A stretch of DNA of 5,139 bases from an uncultured Paracoccaceae bacterium (GTDB taxonomy: Bacteria > Pseudomonadota > Alphaproteobacteria > Rhodobacterales > Rhodobacteraceae), in the NCBI GenBank assembly GCA_937916485.1, contig CALFSV010000025.1:1-5139 (forward strand). Direction: 5' to 3'. The notes under the pieces are model-generated. The model was given only the letters and a program-made list of their open reading frames with translations, searched no databases and was not told the origin of the DNA. Shown in pieces: positions 1 through 5,139 of the stretch (within the stretch, counting starts at the first letter, position 1; every line of letters begins with the position of its first letter). Made by a program: the position numbers and the translations under genes.

Positions 1-416
1 TTTGTGCCGACAGAACCGGGCGTGTAGCTAGAAAGACCTGTCTGAGGGTCGATGAACATGCCGGTGATTGCGTCGTATTGGCCCGGACGTTCTTGCTTGA
101 GCCGGGTCAAAGACTCATCGTAGATCGGGCCGGATGAATAGCCTTGAACGCCACCAGCGAACGTCTGCGCCTCGGGCATCCCGGCCATAGGATCGGACGG
201 GGCAGCAAGACCAAACGCCGATGCGCCTTGGTTGATGTTTTGGGCTGCCGCTACCTGCATCGGGGTCATCGCCGCAACGTCAGGGCCATAGTAGGGCGTG
301 TAACCCAGCTTGGCCACGTCCGACCCGCGAGCGATGTTTTCTCGCGCCGCGTCCTCAAGCCACTGAGGTATTTGAACCTCAGTCGTTTGCTTTCCGCCTT
401 TGCCACCACCTGACAT
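1..416 (-). CDS. N-terminal part of a glycine-rich virion-type protein (partial)
   Basis: An ATG at 416-414 opens a frame that stays open for 138 codons to the window edge, so the stop lies outside. It begins MSGGGKGGKQTTEVQIPQWL, a Gly/Lys-rich start followed by a possible helix (PQWLEDAARENIARGSDVAKL, 17-37), then GYTPYYGPDVAAMTPMQVAA (38-57) and a low-complexity Gly/Ala/Pro region. The segment YDESLTRLKQERPGQYDAIT (99-118) is followed by MFIDPQTGLSS. I recognise the starting pattern from structural clusters of environmental short-tailed phages, where such genes often precede or encode internal virion proteins, but I cannot name a function. The start shares its A with the TAA stop of the GNAT-like gene (TAATG), and GAGAGGG lies eight bases upstream, which fixes the start. 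No membrane segment or catalytic motif is seen in the visible part. Confidence 0.8.
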   Translation of the reverse strand, partial: MSGGGKGGKQTTEVQIPQWLEDAARENIARGSDVAKLGYTPYYGPDVAAMTPMQVAAAQNINQGASAFGLAAPSDPMAGMPEAQTFAGGVQGYSSGPIYDESLTRLKQERPGQYDAITGMFIDPQTGLSSYTPGSVGT

Positions 417-766
417 TATATAGCCCTCTCAAGAACGATCATCACTGGCTTGAATCCGCTGGGGGCCAATGCCCGTTCCCAGCCCTTTCTACCTGCCATT
501 GTAAGGGATGTGCATTCTTGCGTCCGTCCCCATTTTGCTGCGCTGTCGATCATGTCGATCAACTCATCCATGTCGCCACCGGCGAGAAAGATGTGCAGCA
601 CCTTCTTTTTATCATACTTCACGACCTCTGTCACGGCGGCTGATTGAGTACCCGGCCACAATTGCATCCGGCCTTCGATGATGCCCCGTTTCACGTCCTC
701 GAAATCATGCGTTCCCCCGCTGTATTCCAGCGCGGCCTCGATGTATTCTCGGAAATCGTCAATCAT
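416..766 (-). CDS. GNAT-like phage structural-module protein
   Basis: This 116-residue protein resembles the small proteins with an acetyltransferase-like (GNAT) fold found in tail or internal-protein gene clusters of T7-like and other short-tailed phages. It has an N-terminal helix (MIDDFREYIEAALEYS), a segment with VKRGIIEGRMQLWPGTQSAAVTEVV (25-49), a beta strand KKVLHIFLAGGDMDELIDM (54-72), a helix IDSAAKWGRTQECTSLTMAG (73-92) and GRKGWERALAPSGFKPV (92-108). The GRxGWE...GF pattern with a following strand is typical of these phage GNAT-like proteins. The usual acetyl-CoA loop Q/RxxGxG/A is not evident in standard form, so enzymatic activity is doubtful. The gene overlaps its upstream neighbour by ATGA and its downstream one by TAATG, and has only a weak binding site of its own. 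It may be an internal virion or assembly protein; that role is inferred from the neighbourhood. Confidence 0.75.
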   Translation of the reverse strand: MIDDFREYIEAALEYSGGTHDFEDVKRGIIEGRMQLWPGTQSAAVTEVVKYDKKKVLHIFLAGGDMDELIDMIDSAAKWGRTQECTSLTMAGRKGWERALAPSGFKPVMIVLERAI

Positions 767-1422
767 GACTTGATCCGCGTAATGGCCAGCGTCATCGACG
801 GAGCGGCTGGGGCATAAGCTGTTGCAGGGTGCGCAACAAGTGATGCCGACAAGCTGTCAACGGCCCACATCACGTTCAGCACATCGCCTGCGCTGACGGT
901 GAACAACGCAGTCCTCGACGCGACCATCGTCGCATTGTTGGAATGCAACGTAGACAGGATAGTGCTGCCCGTCACGTCCGTGCCGTTGATCCTTGGCCAA
1001 AACCGGAACGTCACTGTTGAGCCGGAAGAACTGGTGCATTGCGCTGAAAAGGCCAAAAGATAAACACCACCCTCAACGAAAGTGATGTCCGCCAGAGGCG
1101 ATCCGGTCAGGGTAATTCCATCGCCCGAGATTAGATCAAGCGGGATCTTATAGGCCGTGTTGATTGCCGCCGCCGTGACGTTCGCATCTTGCCCGAAAAC
1201 CGCCAAGCCATCAGCCAAGACAAGCTGCCGAAACTCACCGTCCTTTGACACCACAGGATAGCCGTTGGCTTCGTCCCAAAGGATCGTGCCATTCTCACTC
1301 GCCCGTGCATCGCTGGACTTCCATTGCAGCCGAGACGCCACCCGTTGCAAGTAGGTGATGATGTTGGTCGCCCAGACGTTCAGGTTTCCCGTCCACGGCG
1401 GCGGATTGTACCCGTAACTCAT
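763..1422 (-). CDS. Virion-associated protein with C1q/TNF-like C-terminal domain
   Basis: This 219-residue protein has two parts. Residues 1-75 contain a tyrosine/proline-rich start (SYGYNPPPW), a possible helix (NVWATNIITYLQRVASRLQW, 15-34), and a short beta segment, GTILWDEANGYPVV...FRQLVLADG, seen in phage structural proteins. Residues 85-217 look like a compact all-beta jelly roll of the C1q/TNF kind: ITFVEGGVYLLAFSAQ (113-128), VTFRFWPRINGTDV (137-150), ASRTALFTVSAGDVLNVMW (168-186) and SMTLAITRI at the end. The 'xxxGxYxxxFS' strand, the 'NGT' turn and the 'xxxGDxxxV' turn are the clues. Such domains usually form trimers and bind ligands, so an appendage, tail-tip or capsid-decoration role is possible. 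Its start overlaps the nozzle stop (ATGA) and its stop overlaps the next start in the same way. Only a weak GGTGG precedes its ATG, so it probably depends on coupling. Function is inferred. Confidence 0.78.
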   Translation of the reverse strand: MSYGYNPPPWTGNLNVWATNIITYLQRVASRLQWKSSDARASENGTILWDEANGYPVVSKDGEFRQLVLADGLAVFGQDANVTAAAINTAYKIPLDLISGDGITLTGSPLADITFVEGGVYLLAFSAQCTSSSGSTVTFRFWPRINGTDVTGSTILSTLHSNNATMVASRTALFTVSAGDVLNVMWAVDSLSASLVAHPATAYAPAAPSMTLAITRIKS

Positions 1423-2894
1423 CTGCGACCACCAGGCACTGCATCAAGTCGCATGATCCCGACCCGCCAATCGGCAAGGTTGACCCCATCAACCCGCATT
1501 CTGATCTGGCGTCCCGTGAACCGCACAGACGTTGGGTTGCCCATCGCATACGGACCATAGCTGCGTTCGGTATCGTTGGGATGGAACCGCGTTTTGAACG
1601 TCGCCGTGACGTCGCCCTGCGTTTTTTCGTCTGGGATCAAGCTGGTCGCCATCAGCACCTGATCACCGGCCCCGAGACTGATCGGCCCGCTTTCTGCGAA
1701 AGGCACTTCCCCGCCTCGGGCAAGGCCAAAGTCGTGCTGATACACAACGCCGGAATCGTCCGCCCATGTCGGGCTTCTGAATACCCCAAGATCCACGCCA
1801 GCCGTCCGGGCCAAGCTACCCGTTGACCAATGCCCCTCGCGGTAGTTCAGCATTGCATAGCGATCCACCTCGCTTGAACCACCAGACGGGTAGAACCACC
1901 AAATTTCGTTGAACTGCTGGTTTGAGACGCCCCACACCTTCGATTGCTGAGAAGCGTTGATGTCACCGAAAACGTAATCTGACACCTCGCAGGGAAGGTT
2001 TTGAACCGCGCCACCGGCGTAGCTGTAGAATCCACGGCGACCCATCCAGAACACGCCTTCGTCAATGGATACCGCAGACTTTCGGCTCACGGCCCCACAT
2101 GCTGAACCGACCCGCTGAAACCCGTAGACGAACTGACCGCCCACATAGGTCACTGAGTGCGCGTCCTGATCGGTGATGACCAGAGCCTGCCCACGGGTTC
2201 GGATGCCCTGCATGATCTGACCGGACGTCTGCAACTCAATATCACCGGCTTCGTTCGTCGCGGCTGGCGTCCATGACGTGTTGTTCTCGCGGTCGCTCCA
2301 CTGGACCTTGCGGGGATTGCCCCCGGCCCCAAGGGCGAACAAGAACCGCTCCTCAGTGACCAACAGGCCAGAGTTGTCAGTCGGTGCGTTGGCAATGACG
2401 GCGGCAGGCGTGGCCACGTTCAACGTCCACTCCAAGAGCCGACCATCAGCCGTTGAACAGGCGACCAAATACTCACCCCAGTTGTCCAGCGACCATGTTG
2501 TGGCCTCAGTATAGGCGCTGCTGCTTTCGCGTTCTGTCCCGTAGTCGCCAAGACCATAGAAGCCGCCGCCATAGCCGGTGTTTTCCGCAGCATCGAGAGT
2601 ACCATCAACAAGATCAACCGGGCTGACATCGCTCACTGTGTTGCTGGCGCTGATGACCTTGAGGGCGTCGTGAAAGCCAATGCCAAACCACCGGTCGCCT
2701 GACAAGTCGCGCCATGCCAACAAAGCCCTCGGGGCCGTCGTTCCAGCCGTAGCCCTCGACGACCACCCCCCGACCGGGCGCATAGTTCCATCAGTCCAAC
2801 GGATCAGGTTGGCATCGCGCCACCTGTTGCTGGCCTGAAACTCCGTCCCATTGCGATAGACGCCTGGCGGGATGTTCAGCGGCATGAGGGCCAT
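1419..2894 (-). CDS. Tail nozzle / packaged-DNA stabilisation-type protein
   Basis: This 491-residue protein is probably the beta-propeller-like ring that closes the lower end of the short tail and keeps DNA inside the head, as P22 gp10-type proteins do. I recognise the family from its overall pattern. The N-terminus has IPPGVYRNGTEFQASNRW (8-25) and IRWTDGTMRPVGGW (31-44). Then come repeated beta-blade-like phrases: LLAWRDLSGDRWFGIGF (58-74), YLVACSTADGRLLEW (142-156), RFLFALGAGGNPRKVQWSDR (183-202), then NNTSWTPAATNEAGD (204-218), ALVITDQDAHSVTYVG (237-252), GVFWMGRRGFYSYAGG (280-295) and EIWWFYPS (330-337). The C-terminus has TGRQIRMRVDG...DWRVGIMRLDAVPGGRR (460-491), a typical ending of this group. 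No signal peptide or catalytic motif is visible. The start is chosen by the GAGGAG site. The stop overlaps the next gene by four bases (ATGA), so the two are likely translated together. The family call rests on recognition, not a search. Confidence 0.82.
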   Translation of the reverse strand: MALMPLNIPPGVYRNGTEFQASNRWRDANLIRWTDGTMRPVGGWSSRATAGTTAPRALLAWRDLSGDRWFGIGFHDALKVISASNTVSDVSPVDLVDGTLDAAENTGYGGGFYGLGDYGTERESSSAYTEATTWSLDNWGEYLVACSTADGRLLEWTLNVATPAAVIANAPTDNSGLLVTEERFLFALGAGGNPRKVQWSDRENNTSWTPAATNEAGDIELQTSGQIMQGIRTRGQALVITDQDAHSVTYVGGQFVYGFQRVGSACGAVSRKSAVSIDEGVFWMGRRGFYSYAGGAVQNLPCEVSDYVFGDINASQQSKVWGVSNQQFNEIWWFYPSGGSSEVDRYAMLNYREGHWSTGSLARTAGVDLGVFRSPTWADDSGVVYQHDFGLARGGEVPFAESGPISLGAGDQVLMATSLIPDEKTQGDVTATFKTRFHPNDTERSYGPYAMGNPTSVRFTGRQIRMRVDGVNLADWRVGIMRLDAVPGGRR

Positions 2895-2895
2895 A
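2878..2895. repeat. 18-base direct repeat, copy at the nozzle gene start
   Basis: This is the second copy of agcggcatgagggccata, covering the base before the nozzle ATG and its first 17 coding bases. A crossover between copies would remove exactly 90 bases (30 codons) and place the upstream GGGGGA in front of the nozzle gene. Confidence 0.9.
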
Positions 2896-2897
2896 TT

Positions 2898-2984
2898 CTA
2901 CTCCTCGGCTGCGTCGTCAGCCACCTGTGTCATAGTTACCGAAGCGTAAGTCGGCGTCCGTTCGTGAAGCGGCATGAGGGCCAT
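2898..2984 (-). CDS. Small 28-residue ORF, possible leader peptide or mini-protein
   Basis: An ATG at 2984-2982 opens 28 codons ending in TAG at 2900-2898; the product begins MALMPLHERTPTY and ends VADDAAEE. I recognise no family and see no membrane segment or signal peptide. It fills most of the gap between the fibre stop (3007) and the nozzle start (2894). A purine-rich GGGGGA lies six bases before its ATG. Its first six residues, MALMPL, are encoded by the same bases as the first six of the nozzle protein, because an 18-base direct repeat covers both starts. It is in the same frame as the nozzle gene, separated only by TAG and AAT. Its last two codons (GAGGAG) form the nozzle gene's binding site, so translating it would bring ribosomes to the nozzle start. 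It could be a real phage mini-protein, a leader that sets nozzle expression, or a remnant of a duplication. Length alone gives little coding evidence. Confidence 0.5.
   Translation of the reverse strand: MALMPLHERTPTYASVTMTQVADDAAEE
2901..2906 (-). promoter_or_regulatory. Strong ribosome binding site of the nozzle gene
   Basis: GAGGAG lies six bases before the ATG at 2894-2892. It fixes this start over the in-frame ATG three codons later (M4), which would have 15 bases of spacing. The site sits within the last two codons of the small ORF. Confidence 0.7.
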
Positions 2985-2985
2985 A
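2968..2985. repeat. 18-base direct repeat, copy at the small ORF start
   Basis: The plus-strand bases agcggcatgagggccata are identical to those at 2878-2895, exactly 90 bases away. The copy covers one base before the ATG plus the first 17 bases of the small ORF. Bases flanking the two copies differ at both ends. Confidence 0.9.
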
Positions 2986-2990
2986 GGTTA

Positions 2991-2996
2991 TCCCCC
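2991..2996 (-). promoter_or_regulatory. Candidate ribosome binding site of the 28-residue ORF
   Basis: GGGGGA lies six bases before the ATG at 2984-2982. It resembles the AGGGGG before the fibre gene, which supports real initiation at this small ORF. Confidence 0.45.
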
Positions 2997-3006
2997 GGTA
3001 AGACCA

Positions 3007-4344
3007 TTACCATGTGGAAAGCGCCGCCCGCTTCCATGTGTTTGCCAACACGCAGACAAAGATATAATCGCCATTCCAACAAATCTCACCGACCTCCCCG
3101 GGTGATGTTGCGGAGGCGGGCGTTCTTGGTACTCTGAGTCGAATTGTGTTTGCAGCTATATCCAGTTTATGGGTGGGGTCAGTCGTCCCAATGCCGACGT
3201 CGCCATTGTTGTCGATGCGGACACGTTCTCCTCCATTGACGTTAATACGGAAGTAGCCATTGCGGTCGTTTGACACCGTCATGTCATCAGTGGTTCCACC
3301 GTAACCAAAGTAACCTTTGCGGCTTGTGGTATCAAAGAAGGACATGAAGTTAGAAGCGCCAACGTTGGCTGTACTGCGGATGGTGTCACCCCAACCATAT
3401 ACTTCCAGCTCCGTTTGGGGGTCGTCTGTTCCGATGCCGACGTTGCCCACATTGTCAATACGCACGTATTCGGTAGAGCCTTTGCCAAAGGTGATTAGGT
3501 CGGAAGTATTATTTCCTAAACCTATATAGCCCATATCAGCAGCGTCAACTTTACGCTGAAGTTTGTGTCGTGCTGTAGTCCAACTAGAACCGGAAGTAAC
3601 TCTCTCGAGCTTGTGGACTAAGTTGTCTTGGTTAGTGGTAGTCCCCTTCTGTGTGGCAATAACTAGCTCGTTGCCAGCTGTCGTGCCTAATGCACCAGAG
3701 TTGACTAGGGTGTCACCGGAAACCTCCAATGTGGTAGAGGGACTGGCTGTTCCGATGCCGACGTTGCCGGATGTAAAGTACGAGTTCCCACCGTTAGAGA
3801 TAAGGTTTTTGACTACCCCACCGTCAACAAACTCCATACCTACCATCTGGTTGCCAGAGCGCGTGAAGCGAGCAAAGTCCCCGCCGCCACCCCCTGCATC
3901 GTTACGGTATTGGGCTACCAACTCTCCATCAGTCAGATTAAAAGAGAACGTTTTGTTATCGACGGTGCTGTTAGTATCTTCAAGTAACAGGGTAGGTAAG
4001 GTAGACGAAGCTTTAATGTTACCGGCCACTTCCAGCTTGTCGCTTGGGCTTGTTGTCCCAATGCCGACGCGATTATTCGAAGCGTCCACAAACAGCGTGT
4101 TGGTGTCCACCGTGAGGTTGCCAGATAAGCTGCCAGTCGTCCCGCTGATAGCCGCCGGGGTAGTCCCGCCGATCACAGCACCGTCAATGGTCCCGCCGTT
4201 GATGTCCAGCGATACCGCCGTCGTCCCGTCAAGGGCATCGTCAAGCAGATCCAGGTTGGCGTTTATCTTGGTTCCCCATGTGTCGGCAGATGCGCCGACT
4301 TCAGGTTTCGTCAGGCCAAGCGTGGTTGTGGTTGTGTCTGCCAT
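3007..4344 (-). CDS. Tail fibre / receptor-binding-type protein with VGIGT repeats
   Basis: This 445-residue protein probably forms a trimeric fibre or appendage used in host recognition. The N-terminus (TTTTTLGLTKPEVGASADTW, 4-23, then INANLDLLDDAL) is a segment I recognise at the start of many phage fibre-like proteins, presumably for virion attachment. Four copies of a repeat of the form VGIGTxxPxxxLEV occur at about residues 92-106, 194-208, 301-315 and 382-396, spaced 102, 107 and 81 residues. This repeat is known from phage fibres and other surface adhesins. A GGGGG run at 151-155 could be a flexible turn. The end (APG-like SATSPGEVGEICW, then YIFVCVLANTWKRAALSTW) resembles a common fibre tip; I see no obvious self-cleaving chaperone domain. 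The DNA between roughly 3480 and 4020 is poorer in GC than both flanks. Its position between the adaptor and nozzle genes supports a tail role. The receptor is not predictable from sequence. Confidence 0.83.
   Translation of the reverse strand: MADTTTTTLGLTKPEVGASADTWGTKINANLDLLDDALDGTTAVSLDINGGTIDGAVIGGTTPAAISGTTGSLSGNLTVDTNTLFVDASNNRVGIGTTSPSDKLEVAGNIKASSTLPTLLLEDTNSTVDNKTFSFNLTDGELVAQYRNDAGGGGGDFARFTRSGNQMVGMEFVDGGVVKNLISNGGNSYFTSGNVGIGTASPSTTLEVSGDTLVNSGALGTTAGNELVIATQKGTTTNQDNLVHKLERVTSGSSWTTARHKLQRKVDAADMGYIGLGNNTSDLITFGKGSTEYVRIDNVGNVGIGTDDPQTELEVYGWGDTIRSTANVGASNFMSFFDTTSRKGYFGYGGTTDDMTVSNDRNGYFRINVNGGERVRIDNNGDVGIGTTDPTHKLDIAANTIRLRVPRTPASATSPGEVGEICWNGDYIFVCVLANTWKRAALSTW
3157..3201 (-). 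repeat. VGIGT repeat 4 in the fibre gene
   Basis: It encodes DVGIGTTDPTHKLDI (fibre residues 382-396), the most C-terminal copy, directly before the tip segment. It is preceded by RVRIDNNG, matching the lead-in of repeat 3. Confidence 0.8.
3400..3444 (-). repeat. VGIGT repeat 3 in the fibre gene
   Basis: It encodes NVGIGTDDPQTELEV (fibre residues 301-315) and is preceded by YVRIDNVG. The same lead-in, VRIDNNG, comes before repeat 4, so the repeated unit of copies 3 and 4 extends upstream of the core. Confidence 0.8.
3721..3765 (-). repeat. VGIGT repeat 2 in the fibre gene
   Basis: It encodes NVGIGTASPSTTLEV (fibre residues 194-208), 102 residues after repeat 1. It lies within the lower-GC middle of the gene. 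Confidence 0.8.
4027..4071 (-). repeat. VGIGT repeat 1 in the fibre gene
   Basis: It encodes RVGIGTTSPSDKLEV (fibre residues 92-106). It is the first of four degenerate protein repeats; the DNA GTCGGCATTGG core is also seen in the other copies. Confidence 0.8.
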
Positions 4345-4351
4345 GTTCCGG

Positions 4352-4357
4352 CCCCCT
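4352..4357 (-). promoter_or_regulatory. Ribosome binding site of the tail fibre gene
   Basis: AGGGGG lies seven bases before the ATG at 4344-4342. It shares its first two bases with the TAG stop of the adaptor gene, so ribosomes finishing the adaptor end on the binding site of the fibre gene. Confidence 0.6.
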
Positions 4358-4973
4358 AATAGCTTCTGATTTTCAAACGCTGCCCAGAGCCGAATTTGGC
4401 CTGCTGGCTGGACACGTTGATCGAGTCAACCGCCTCTTGATATAGGGCTGACCAAATTTGAATCCGGGCGTCATCTTTGAGATATGGCGCAGAATGGACC
4501 AAGGCCCCGTAGAGCAGCACGTCGGGGAAATACTCCAACAGCCAATTCGTCGGAGCAACGTCACTCAAGGCCGGGATGCGGCTGTAGTAGTAAATCTCGG
4601 CGTCGTATGAGCCATCCGGCACCGGATACAACTCGAACTGGCCAGCCGTCATGGCATAGAAGCGCGGTCGCCCTGACGTGTCCTGCGCCAACTGTTTGCG
4701 GTCCAGCATGTCAGCTTGGCTGATCGGCTCAAGCGGGTTTGTCCCGTTCGATGTGACGTAGAAACGAATGGCCTCAAGGAAGTCCGCTGGAAGCGCCTCA
4801 TATTGCGCGTCAAGCGTGATCGTGCTGCGCTTTTCCTGACGCCAGTGCCTGATCCTGCGCTGAATGCTGGACTCGGCAAGCGTGATGAAAGTCGGGACGG
4901 CAGAGGTCAGGTCATCACGGTTGAGGAAGTCCGCAATTGCCGTCTTGAGTTCGCTGTAGCTGGTGATGCTCAT
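4356..4973 (-). CDS. Phage head-tail adaptor protein (SU10-adaptor-like)
   Basis: This 205-residue protein probably forms the ring of adaptors that binds under the portal and joins the filled head to the short tail. It starts with a helical segment typical of this class (SYSELKTAIADFLNRDDL, about residues 5-22), followed by a helix containing FITLAESSIQRRIRHWRQEK (29-48), then LPADFLEAIRFYV (61-73). A beta-rich middle includes GRPRFYAMTAGQFELYPVPD (101-120) and YDAEIYYYSRIPALSD (123-138). A C-terminal helical part has WLLEYFPDVLLYGALVHSAPYL (144-165) and WSALYQEAVDSIN (174-186). This order and the 'fall-through' phrase NWLLEYFPDVLLYGAL are familiar from phage adaptor proteins of the SU10 / P22 gp4-like type. 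The gene begins four bases after its upstream neighbour and is followed 11 bases later by the fibre gene. I am confident in the coding call, fairly confident in the family from recognition alone, and not able to name a gene symbol. Confidence 0.85.
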   Translation of the reverse strand: MSITSYSELKTAIADFLNRDDLTSAVPTFITLAESSIQRRIRHWRQEKRSTITLDAQYEALPADFLEAIRFYVTSNGTNPLEPISQADMLDRKQLAQDTSGRPRFYAMTAGQFELYPVPDGSYDAEIYYYSRIPALSDVAPTNWLLEYFPDVLLYGALVHSAPYLKDDARIQIWSALYQEAVDSINVSSQQAKFGSGQRLKIRSY

Positions 4974-4977
4974 TTGA

Positions 4978-5139
4978 CTACCTGCCCGTCCTGTATCCTG
5001 GCGAACCGTAGTTGCTCAAAGCCGCCTCGATCATCCGCATAAGGTCGTCGTTCGGCATGGCCGCTTGCGGAGGCAGCGTTGTCGTCGTCACCGGCGGAAC
5101 AGACGGCAGACCACGTTGCAGCGATTCCATCATCGACGG
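4978..5139 (-). CDS. C-terminal end of an unidentified phage protein (partial)
   Basis: The reading frame is open from the window edge to a TAG at 4980-4978 and gives 53 residues; the start lies outside the window. The visible part has a Pro/Thr-rich low-complexity stretch (VPPVTTTTLPPQAAM), then a short segment that could be helical (NDDLMRMIEAALSNYG) and a basic end (SPGYRTGR). I recognise no domain. Its stop is four bases before the adaptor start, and the last codons supply the likely ribosome binding site of that gene, so the two are probably in one transcript. In related short-tailed phages the gene before the adaptor is often the capsid protein or a small head-associated protein, but nothing here decides between these. 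The frame is well supported by tight junction geometry; the function is unknown. Confidence 0.7.
   Translation of the reverse strand, partial: PSMMESLQRGLPSVPPVTTTTLPPQAAMPNDDLMRMIEAALSNYGSPGYRTGR
4980..4985 (-). promoter_or_regulatory. Ribosome binding site of the adaptor gene
   Basis: On the minus strand GCAGGT lies six bases before the ATG at 4973-4971. It is a moderate Shine-Dalgarno match and overlaps the stop codon of the preceding gene, so translation of the two may be coupled. Confidence 0.5.

Noticed and set aside
144..413. Plus-strand open frame of 89 codons
   Set aside because: It is opposite the glycine-rich partial gene, is rich in Arg as expected for a shadow frame in GC-rich DNA, and has no plausible neighbours on that strand.
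2150..2629. Several short open frames on both strands inside the nozzle gene
   Set aside because: All overlap a 491-residue gene with recognisable family features; their products are basic and low-complexity, as expected from off-frame reading.
2898..2984. Mini-ORF considered as a nonsense-mutated 5' end of the nozzle gene
   Set aside because: The nozzle gene has its own strong GAGGAG site and a family-typical N-terminus right after its ATG, so it looks complete without the upstream codons. Readthrough remains open as a finding.
2895..3006. Gap between fibre and nozzle genes considered for a promoter or terminator
   Set aside because: I see no convincing -35/-10 pair and no stem-loop with a T-run on the minus strand. 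The gap is better explained by the mini-ORF and its two binding sites.
3157..4071. Regularly recurring short repeats considered as a CRISPR array or tandem repeat locus
   Set aside because: Copies are degenerate at the DNA level, spaced 240-320 bases apart, and conserved as protein (VGIGT) inside an intact reading frame.
3563..4369. Long plus-strand open frame of 268 codons opposite the fibre gene
   Set aside because: It lies antisense to a well-supported fibre gene. Its repeated VPMPT phrase is just the reverse complement of the VGIGT repeats in another frame, and its composition is low-complexity. No binding site or operon partner exists on that strand.
4716..5042. Plus-strand open frame of 108 codons across the adaptor start
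   Set aside because: It spans the tight junction of two minus-strand genes with good start and stop geometry. No recognisable domain; treated as a shadow.

Overview
This window looks like the tail end of a virion-structural module from a short-tailed (podovirus-like) phage or a prophage of that type. Every gene I accept lies on the minus strand, so transcription runs from high to low coordinates. Genes are packed almost without gaps: two ATGA overlaps, one TAATG overlap, and short gaps carrying Shine-Dalgarno (SD) sequences. The moderately high GC (about 55-62% in hand-counted lines outside the fibre gene) and the style of the proteins resemble phages of alphaproteobacteria, possibly marine ones. 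That host guess is inference, because the window holds no host gene.

In transcription order: (1) the C-terminal 53 codons of an unidentified gene (5139-4978); (2) a head-tail adaptor-type protein of 205 aa (4973-4356); (3) a 445-aa tail fibre-like protein (4344-3007) with four VGIGT repeats and a conserved-looking tip; (4) a 28-codon small ORF (2984-2898) whose first 17 bases of coding sequence repeat those of the next gene; (5) a 491-aa tail nozzle / packaged-DNA stabilisation-type protein (2894-1419); (6) a 219-aa virion protein with a C1q/TNF-like jelly-roll-type C-terminus (1422-763); (7) a 116-aa GNAT-like phage protein (766-416); (8) the first 138 codons of a glycine-rich virion-type protein (416 to beyond base 1).

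Together these would supply the connector below the portal, the distal closure of the short tail, a receptor-binding fibre and accessory or internal virion proteins. No tRNA, rRNA, CRISPR array, insertion sequence, integrase, attachment site, clear promoter or terminator is visible. The only stretch without a large gene is 2895-3006 (112 bases), which holds the 28-codon ORF.

Most worth a second look: the duplicated 18-base start region that brackets this small ORF and leaves it in frame with the nozzle gene across a single TAG; the drop in GC in the middle of the fibre gene, which suggests mosaic exchange; and the jelly-roll and GNAT-like proteins, whose roles in the virion are not obvious. 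I did not find a clearly new defence or enzymatic system.
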